Source: Nocardioides sp. (GTDB lineage: Bacteria; Actinomycetota; Actinomycetes; Propionibacteriales; Nocardioidaceae). From it: DNA of 7,186 nucleotides. Position 1 is the first letter of the stretch. Each line of letters opens with the position of its first letter. A model generated the notes under the pieces. The model did no database searches. It was not told where the DNA came from and saw nothing but the letters and a program-made list of their open reading frames with translations. Of the stretch, positions 1-4,812 are shown one piece after another. The position numbers and the translations under genes were made by a program. The stretch covers positions 1 to 7,186 of the forward strand of contig JARICB010000312.1 in assembly GCA_029264225.1 (NCBI GenBank), read 5' to 3'.

Positions 1-849
1 GTTGGTATGTCGATCCAGCCCTCGGAGTTCGCCAAGCTCGCCGTCGTGGTCGGGATGGCGCTGCTCGTCGCCGAACGTACCGAGGGTCGCTGGCGCCGCG
101 GTGTCCGCAGTACCGAGGTGCTCGCGATGTTGGCGATCGCTGCCGTGCCGGCCGCGCTCATCATGCTGCAACCCGACCTGGGCACGATGCTGGTGCTCTC
201 TGCCACCGTCTTCGGCGTGCTCGCCGTGTCCGGTGCCGATCGACGCTGGCTGATCGGGCTCGCGGTCGCGGGGATGGTGGCTGCGGCGGTGGCCGTGTCG
301 GCCGGCGTACTCAAGGACTATCAACTCGATCGGTTCCTGGCCTTCACCAACCCCGGGCTCGATCCGCGCGGCGCCGGCTACAACACGGAGCAGGCGCGGA
401 TCGCGGTCGGCAACGGTGGTCTCTTCGGCCAAGGCCTCTTCGAGGGCTCGCAGACCCGCTCCGGCTTCGTCCCCGAGCAGCACACCGACTTCATCTTCAC
501 CGTGGCCGGCGAAGAGCTCGGACTGGTCGGCGCCGGTCTGCTGATCCTGCTGCTGGCAGTGGTCATCTGGCGCGCGCTGGCCATCTCCGCCGACACCGAC
601 GACATGTTCGGCCGGATCGCGGCGGCCGGAATCGCCTGCTGGTTCGGCTTCCAGGCCTTCCAGAACATTGGCATGTGCCTCGGGATCATGCCCGTGACCG
701 GGGTGCCGCTGCCGTTCGTCTCCTACGGCGGCTCCTCGATGTTTGCGGGCATGCTCGCGCTCGGTCTGCTGCAGAACATCCACCTGCGGTCCTCGACGGC
801 CCTGCCGACCCGGCTGCTCACCACTCCGCGGATGCTGGTGCGGCGCTAG
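1..849 (+). CDS. rodA: RodA-type peptidoglycan glycosyltransferase (SEDS family), 3' part only
   Basis: RodA polymerises lipid II into glycan strands in the cytoplasmic membrane, working with a class B penicillin-binding protein during cell elongation. The reading frame is open from base 1 and enters at the conserved QPSEFAKL motif, so the ATG at base 7 is internal and the true start lies upstream. Family signatures in order: QPSEFAKL (13-36), QPDLGT (about 169-186), the large extracellular loop NPGLDPRGAGYN with its conserved Asp at codon 361-363 (probably the catalytically important Asp of SEDS enzymes), FVPEQHTDFIF followed by EELGLVG, and PLPFVSYGGSSM near the end. About seven hydrophobic segments separate them. 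The EQHTDFIF and GAGYNTEQARIAVGNGG forms fit RodA better than FtsW, but FtsW-like naming cannot be excluded without the N-terminus. It ends in TAG, 20 bp from the stop of the opposing gene; I see no obvious terminator in the gap. Confidence 0.93.
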   Translation, partial: VGMSIQPSEFAKLAVVVGMALLVAERTEGRWRRGVRSTEVLAMLAIAAVPAALIMLQPDLGTMLVLSATVFGVLAVSGADRRWLIGLAVAGMVAAAVAVSAGVLKDYQLDRFLAFTNPGLDPRGAGYNTEQARIAVGNGGLFGQGLFEGSQTRSGFVPEQHTDFIFTVAGEELGLVGAGLLILLLAVVIWRALAISADTDDMFGRIAAAGIACWFGFQAFQNIGMCLGIMPVTGVPLPFVSYGGSSMFAGMLALGLLQNIHLRSSTALPTRLLTTPRMLVRR

Positions 850-869
850 CCTCGGCGGGCGGTGACCTC

Positions 870-1901
870 TTAGTTCCGTACCCCGGTTGGACACTCGGTC
901 GCCGCGGGGACGACCAGGTCGGCATACACCCGTGCGTGGTCGGAGATCGCCGAGCGCAGGGCCTGCGCCCGCTGCGGCACGATCGCCGGGCTGGCGAGCA
1001 GGAAGTCGATCCGCGAACCGTTGGGACCGGTGCCCTCCGGGCCCGAGCCGACCGACTCCCAGACGTCGACGACCTGGGCGCGCAACGGCGCGAGGGTGGC
1101 AGTGTTAGCGGTGGCATTCATGTCTCCGCCGAGGATGATCGGCAACTGCTCGGAGGCCAAGATGTTGGCCACATAGCGTGCCTGGGACTCGCGGAGGCTG
1201 ACCAGCTTGTTCTGGAGATGGGTGGTGTAGATCCGCACCTCCTGGCCGCCGATCTCGACCCCGGCGCGGAGCAACCCGCGCTGCTCGCCACCGGGGGCGT
1301 TGGGGAGTAAGTAGTTCTCGTTGTTGAGGATCTTGAAGCGCGACAGGATCGCCGTGCCGTACTGGCCGGACCCGGACGTCACGTTGGCGCCGAACGCGGA
1401 TTCCATCCCGAGCGCGTCGGCGAAGTAGGCCACCTGGTCGACCCCACCGGTGCGGCCGTGGAAGCGGTCGACCTCCTGGAGCAGCACGATGTCGGGGTCG
1501 AGCGCGCTGATCTCGGCGGCGACGGTCCCGATGCCGCCGAAGGACCGGTGCGTATTGAAGTTCACTACCCGGATGTCGACCGAGCGCTGGAGCTTCTGGC
1601 AGGCGATGTCCTCGATACCCGGAGGCGGGGTGGGAATCACATCGGGTTCCGCGCTACCCTTCGCGGCCCGTTTCTTGGTAGGCAACGGCGCCACGGAGCC
1701 GTCGGGGGAGAGCAGCGGTGGCACCGTGTCGCTCTCGGTAGGGGCCGGGGCCACGGTGCCCTCCTGGGAGGGAGCGGTGTCCGGTGCAGTCAGGGCCGAG
1801 GGTCGATCCTGACCGCGGAGGTGATCCAGCACGATCAGCGCCATGACCACGGCGACGACCATGAGCAGCAGTCCGGCGCGGACGAGTTGCTCGCGCTTCA
1901 T
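870..1901 (-). CDS. Membrane-anchored endonuclease/exonuclease/phosphatase (EEP) family protein
   Basis: This 343-aa protein belongs to the Mg-dependent EEP superfamily (DNase I, exonuclease III, sphingomyelinase and inositol phosphatase relatives), which cleaves phosphodiester or phosphomonoester bonds. Layout: short basic N-terminus, one hydrophobic segment (about residues 7-26, signal anchor or uncleaved signal), a Pro/Thr/Ser/Ala-rich linker (about 32-95), then the catalytic domain (about 108-332). Expected active-site residues are present: N116 (NFNTH), E143 (LLQEVD), Y181 (GQYGTAILSR), H228 (TTHLQ), D260 and N262 (GGDMNAT), D299 (RIDFLL) and the terminal S-D321-H322. C101 and C337 flank the domain and could form a disulfide outside the cell. 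The start is the ATG at 1901, with GGGAG 9 nt upstream on this strand; an in-frame ATG at 1946 is the alternative. Frame extension to 2228 would run into the divergent gene and looks non-coding. The domain very likely faces outward; the substrate (DNA, lipid or phosphosugar) cannot be told from sequence. Confidence 0.9.
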   Translation of the reverse strand: MKREQLVRAGLLLMVVAVVMALIVLDHLRGQDRPSALTAPDTAPSQEGTVAPAPTESDTVPPLLSPDGSVAPLPTKKRAAKGSAEPDVIPTPPPGIEDIACQKLQRSVDIRVVNFNTHRSFGGIGTVAAEISALDPDIVLLQEVDRFHGRTGGVDQVAYFADALGMESAFGANVTSGSGQYGTAILSRFKILNNENYLLPNAPGGEQRGLLRAGVEIGGQEVRIYTTHLQNKLVSLRESQARYVANILASEQLPIILGGDMNATANTATLAPLRAQVVDVWESVGSGPEGTGPNGSRIDFLLASPAIVPQRAQALRSAISDHARVYADLVVPAATECPTGVRN

Positions 1902-1910
1902 CACGTGCTG

Positions 1911-1915
1911 CTCCC
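1911..1915 (-). promoter_or_regulatory. Ribosome binding site for the EEP-family gene
   Basis: On the minus strand GGGAG lies 9 nt before the ATG at 1901. The alternative ATG at 1946 has only a weak AGG upstream, so this site decides the start choice. It also places the hydrophobic anchor at the extreme N-terminus, as expected for an exported protein. Confidence 0.55.
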
Positions 1916-2001
1916 GGAGGTCGACGATGTCTCGGCGTCGAAGCATGACGCCTGAAGATGTATGCCTACAAAGTGTGCCTGCCCCAGCCCGGAAGCGAGC
2001 A

Positions 2002-2032
2002 TTGACATGCGATTCGGCACTCGACGTACCCT
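2002..2032 (+). promoter_or_regulatory. Probable sigma70-type promoter of the radical SAM gene
   Basis: A perfect TTGACA (2002-2007) is followed 19 nt later by TACCCT (2027-2032), which fits the loose TANNNT of actinobacterial -10 boxes. The spacer is on the long side. Transcription would begin near 2039-2040 and leave a leader of about 30 nt before the TTG start at 2071. The -10 box lies inside a short inverted repeat, ACCCT-T-AGGGT (2028-2038), which could be a regulator site or chance. I found no equally good promoter for the opposite gene. Confidence 0.45.
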
Positions 2033-2057
2033 TAGGGTCGGCCCTTCCCTGATCTTT

Positions 2058-2063
2058 GAGGTG
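2058..2063 (+). promoter_or_regulatory. Ribosome binding site GAGGTG for the radical SAM gene
   Basis: GAGGTG complements the 16S rRNA 3' end and sits 7 nt before an in-frame TTG at 2071. The other candidate start, GTG at 2113, has no recognisable Shine-Dalgarno sequence, although the protein family homology begins close to it. The spacing favours TTG 2071. Confidence 0.55.
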
Positions 2064-2070
2064 TTCTCGC

Positions 2071-4050
2071 TTGTCCACGACACAGTCCCGCGACTCGGCG
2101 TCCATCACGTCTGTGTTCTCGCTGCTCGAGCCACACCTCGCGTCGGTGCAGAAGCCGATCCAGTACGTCGGAGGCGAGCTCAACTCCACCCTCAAGGAGT
2201 GGGACTGCGCCGACGACGGTGGCCCCACTGTGCGGTGGGCGCTGATGTACCCCGACGCCTACGAGGTCGGCCTGCCCAACCAGGGCGTCCAGATCCTCTA
2301 CGAGGTCCTCAACGAGCGGTCCTGGATCGTCGCCGAGCGCACCTACGCGGTGTGGCACGACATGGAGACGGTGATGCGCACCCACGGGATTCCGCAATTC
2401 ACCGTCGATCAGCATCGTCCGGTTCGAGCCTTCGACGTCTTCGGACTGAGCTTCTCCACCGAGCTCGGCTACACCAACATGCTCAACGCCCTCGACCTGG
2501 CCGGGATCGCGCTGCACGCGGCCGACCGCACCGATGACGACCCGATCGTGCTGGCCGGTGGCCACGCGGCGTTCAACCCCGAGCCGATCGCCGACTTCAT
2601 CGACGCCGTCGTGCTCGGTGACGGCGAGGAGGTTGTGCTGGCGATCTCCGAGGTCGTGCGCGAGTGGAAGGCCGAGGGCGAACCCAGCGGCCGCGACGAG
2701 TTGCTACGCCGGCTAGCGGTCAGCGGTGGTGTCTACGTGCCCAAGTTCTACGACGTGGTCTACGCCCAGGACGGCACCATCGAGGCCGTCGTACCCAATC
2801 GTCCCGGGATCCCGTTCCGGGTCGCCAAGCACACCCTGATGGACCTCGACGCCTGGCCCTACCCGGCGAAGCCCCTGGTGCCGCTGGCCGAGACCGTGCA
2901 CGAGCGGTTCTCCGTGGAGATCTTCCGCGGCTGCACCCGAGGCTGCCGGTTCTGCCAGGCCGGGATGATCACCCGGCCGGTGCGGGAGCGTTCCATCAAG
3001 ACCATCGGCGACATGGTGGAGAACGGCATCCGGATGTCCGGTTTCGACGAGGTCGGACTGTTGTCCCTCTCCAGTGCCGACCACACCGAGATCGGTGAGG
3101 TCGCCAAGGGGCTGGCTGATCGCTACGAGGACCAGAGCGTCTCGCTCTCACTGCCCTCGACCCGGGTGGATGCCTTCAACATCACGCTGGCCAACGAGTT
3201 TTCCCGCAACGGCCGCCGCTCCGGGCTGACGTTTGCCCCCGAGGGCGGCAGCGAGCGGATGCGCAAGGTCATCAACAAGATGGTCAGCGAGGAAGACCTG
3301 ATCCGTACCGTCGCGACGGCGTACTCCCACGGCTGGCGTCAGGTGAAGCTCTACTTCATGGTGGGCCTTCCGACCGAGACCGACGACGACGTGCTCCAGG
3401 TCGCCGAGTTGGCCAAGAAGGTGATCGCCAAGGGCCGCGAGGTCACGGGCCACAACGACATCCGCTGCACCGTGTCGATCGGTGGCTTCGTGCCGAAGGC
3501 GCACACGCCGTTCCAGTGGGCCGGTCAACTCGACCACGAGACCACCGACGAGCGACTGAAGAAGTTGCGCGACCTGGTGCGCGCCGACAAGCGCTACGGC
3601 CGAGCCATCGGCTTCCGCTACCACGACGGCAAGCCCGGGATCGTCGAGGGACTCTTGTCCCGCGGTGACCGCCGGGTCGGTGCCGTGATCGAGCAGTCCT
3701 GGCGCGACGGCGGGCGCTTCGACGGCTGGAGCGAGCACTTCTCCTACGATCGTTGGATGAACGCCGCCGAGGTTGCGTTCGCCGATTCCATCGTCGATGT
3801 CGACTGGTACACCACTCGCGAGCGTGACTACGACGAGGTGCTCCCGTGGGACCACCTCGACTCCGGTCTCGACAAGGACTGGCTGTGGGGTGACTGGGAG
3901 GACGCCCTCGCAGCCGCCGACGGCGCCGACATCGAGATCGAGGACTGCCGCTGGACCCCGTGCTACGACTGCGGTGTCTGCCCCGAGATGAACACCGAGA
4001 TCCAGATCGGACCCACCGGCCAGACGATGCTGCCGCTGACCGTCGTCTGA
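2071..4050 (+). CDS. TIGR03960-type B12-binding radical SAM protein
   Basis: This 659-aa protein matches the TIGR03960 family, whose biochemical function is unknown as far as I know. The N-terminal part (about residues 25-200) has the KPIQYVGGELNS and YPDAYEVGLPNQGVQILYEVLNER motifs, then a cobalamin-binding-like Rossmann region with FGLSFSTELGYTNML and LAGGHAAFNPEPIADFIDAVVLGDGEE. The radical SAM domain carries the 4Fe-4S/SAM motif CTRGCRFC with C288, C292 and C295 (CxxxCxxC), preceded by VEIFRG, plus TFAPEGGSERMRKVINK and LYFMVGLPTETDDD further on. The C-terminus has a second cysteine cluster (C626, C631, C634, C637), possibly a second metal site. The ending TGQTMLPLTVV suggests a complete protein. 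TTG 2071 was chosen for its GAGGTG; GTG 2113 would give 645 aa. In many actinobacteria the next gene is a DUF2344 (TIGR03936) partner and then rne; neither follows here. Confidence 0.93.
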   Translation: MSTTQSRDSASITSVFSLLEPHLASVQKPIQYVGGELNSTLKEWDCADDGGPTVRWALMYPDAYEVGLPNQGVQILYEVLNERSWIVAERTYAVWHDMETVMRTHGIPQFTVDQHRPVRAFDVFGLSFSTELGYTNMLNALDLAGIALHAADRTDDDPIVLAGGHAAFNPEPIADFIDAVVLGDGEEVVLAISEVVREWKAEGEPSGRDELLRRLAVSGGVYVPKFYDVVYAQDGTIEAVVPNRPGIPFRVAKHTLMDLDAWPYPAKPLVPLAETVHERFSVEIFRGCTRGCRFCQAGMITRPVRERSIKTIGDMVENGIRMSGFDEVGLLSLSSADHTEIGEVAKGLADRYEDQSVSLSLPSTRVDAFNITLANEFSRNGRRSGLTFAPEGGSERMRKVINKMVSEEDLIRTVATAYSHGWRQVKLYFMVGLPTETDDDVLQVAELAKKVIAKGREVTGHNDIRCTVSIGGFVPKAHTPFQWAGQLDHETTDERLKKLRDLVRADKRYGRAIGFRYHDGKPGIVEGLLSRGDRRVGAVIEQSWRDGGRFDGWSEHFSYDRWMNAAEVAFADSIVDVDWYTTRERDYDEVLPWDHLDSGLDKDWLWGDWEDALAAADGADIEIEDCRWTPCYDCGVCPEMNTEIQIGPTGQTMLPLTVV

Positions 4051-4272
4051 GCCGGCTGGGTATCGCGGGCACGCCCCGGATGCGAGGGCTCGGCGGCCCG
4101 GCCGCTCGTAGACGCGCGGACATTGGTCCCGCTCCGGCCCACCGCTGAGCGTGGCCGACGCAGTTTCCGACCACCAATGTCCGCGCGTCTACGAGCTGAG
4201 CGAAGCTGCGCGACCAGCCGGGACGGTCGCACCCGGGATCGTCGCCATCACCTCCGCGATAGGGTCGCCGAC
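4051..4272. other. Non-coding gap between the radical SAM gene and the glycopolymer genes
   Basis: This 222-bp gap holds the inverted repeat (4104-4196) and a small hairpin with 6-bp arms GCGACC/GGTCGC (4210-4215 and 4225-4230, 9-nt loop) about 43 nt upstream of the next start. Frames through it give Arg/Pro-rich peptides without family features. No clear promoter with both boxes was found for the downstream genes, so they may use a weak or non-standard promoter, or read-through from the radical SAM gene. Confidence 0.6.
4104..4196. repeat. Perfect 24-bp inverted repeat with 45-nt spacer (possible intergenic repeat element)
   Basis: The arm at 4104-4127 is the exact reverse complement of the arm at 4173-4196; the core of the left arm reads TAGACGCGCGGACATTGG. 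The spacer (4128-4172) is not symmetric. An 8-nt direct repeat, GCTGAGCG, occurs once in the spacer (4144-4151) and once overlapping the end of the right arm (4195-4202). There is no T-tract after either arm, so this is not a standard intrinsic terminator, although a stem this long could stop transcription or protect the 3' end of the radical SAM mRNA. No clear target-site duplication is visible. It may be a dispersed REP- or MITE-like element; copies elsewhere in the genome would be needed to prove that. Confidence 0.85.
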
Positions 4273-4812
4273 GTGCCAGACCCGACCCATACCGACGAGA
4301 TCACCCGTCTCGCTGAGGAACTCGCGACTGCGCGGGCCGAGCTCGCCGCACTCCGCAGGGAGCAGGAGTCCTGGGCCGAGAAGGATGCCAAGATCCGCAC
4401 CCAGCGAGACCGGGCGACCAGGACGGCCGACGAACTGTCGGCCGCACTCGCCAAGCGGTTGCGTCTCGACAATGCCGGCAAAGGGGTGGGGGCCGTGATC
4501 CGCAAGGACCGGCAGAAGCCGGTCACCAGGACCGAGGCGGCCCATCTCGAGCTGATCCGGGCCTCGAGTCTCTTCGACGATGCCTGGTATCTGCGTACCT
4601 ACCACGACGTGGCGCACCTCGGAGAGGACCCGGCACTGCATTTCCTGCGGCACCCGTTCAATCCGTTCCGGCGCCCGAGCGAGGACTTCAACATCGGCCA
4701 GTACGTCATCGACCACCCCGAGGTGCTCGCCGACAAGGTCAACCCGCTCGTGCACTTCCTGCTCTCCGTGGAGTCCGAGGGCGCGGACGCCTACCCGCCC
4801 CGACCGCGATGA
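4273..4812 (+). CDS. Small coiled-coil protein with a tandem FD-WYL / NPL-HFL repeat module
   Basis: A 179-aa soluble protein. Residues about 8-62 are charged and Ala/Leu/Glu/Arg-rich with heptad character, probably a coiled coil. Residues 94-166 hold two units of a short motif often found at the ends of RgpF-like and other polysaccharide glycosyltransferases: SSLFDDAWYLRTYHDVAHLG.DPALHFL, then an RRPS linker, then DFNIGQYVIDHPEVLADKVNPLVHFLL. No catalytic domain, signal peptide or membrane segment is visible. The start is GTG 4273 with AGGG 8 nt upstream; longer in-frame starts (TTG 4123 and an ATG within the inverted repeat) would add an Arg-rich, unlikely extension. It overlaps the next gene by 4 nt (ATGA), which implies translational coupling. 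The next protein has the same module, so this one may act as its partner or scaffold. The function is unknown; a detached N-terminal piece of a larger glycosyltransferase is another reading. Confidence 0.8.
   Translation: MPDPTHTDEITRLAEELATARAELAALRREQESWAEKDAKIRTQRDRATRTADELSAALAKRLRLDNAGKGVGAVIRKDRQKPVTRTEAAHLELIRASSLFDDAWYLRTYHDVAHLGEDPALHFLRHPFNPFRRPSEDFNIGQYVIDHPEVLADKVNPLVHFLLSVESEGADAYPPRPR
4552..4770 (+). repeat. Protein-level repeat module, copy A (in the small coiled-coil protein)
   Basis: Residues 94-166 of the small protein. Unit 1: FDDAWYL..YHDVAHLGEDPALHFL; connector ending RRPS; unit 2: FNIGQYV..HPEVLADKVNPLVHFLL. It matches copy B in the next gene in order, spacing and connector. 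The similarity is at protein level; I see no extended DNA identity between the copies. Confidence 0.7.

Noticed and set aside
7..12. ATG at base 7 as the start of the RodA-like gene
   Set aside because: It lies just before the internal QPSEFAKL motif. RodA proteins have several membrane segments before this point, so the gene is cut by the window edge.
1902..2228. N-terminal extension of the EEP-family reading frame upstream of ATG 1901
   Set aside because: It would overlap the start of the divergent radical SAM gene, has no signal or domain features, and would bury the hydrophobic anchor in the middle of the protein.
3148..3855. Minus-strand open frames within the radical SAM gene (also 3443-4177)
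   Set aside because: They are antisense to well-conserved coding sequence and show no recognisable domain.
4104..4196. Inverted repeat as a classical rho-independent terminator
   Set aside because: The 45-nt spacer is long and no T-tract follows either arm. A role in stopping transcription is possible, but the standard pattern is absent.
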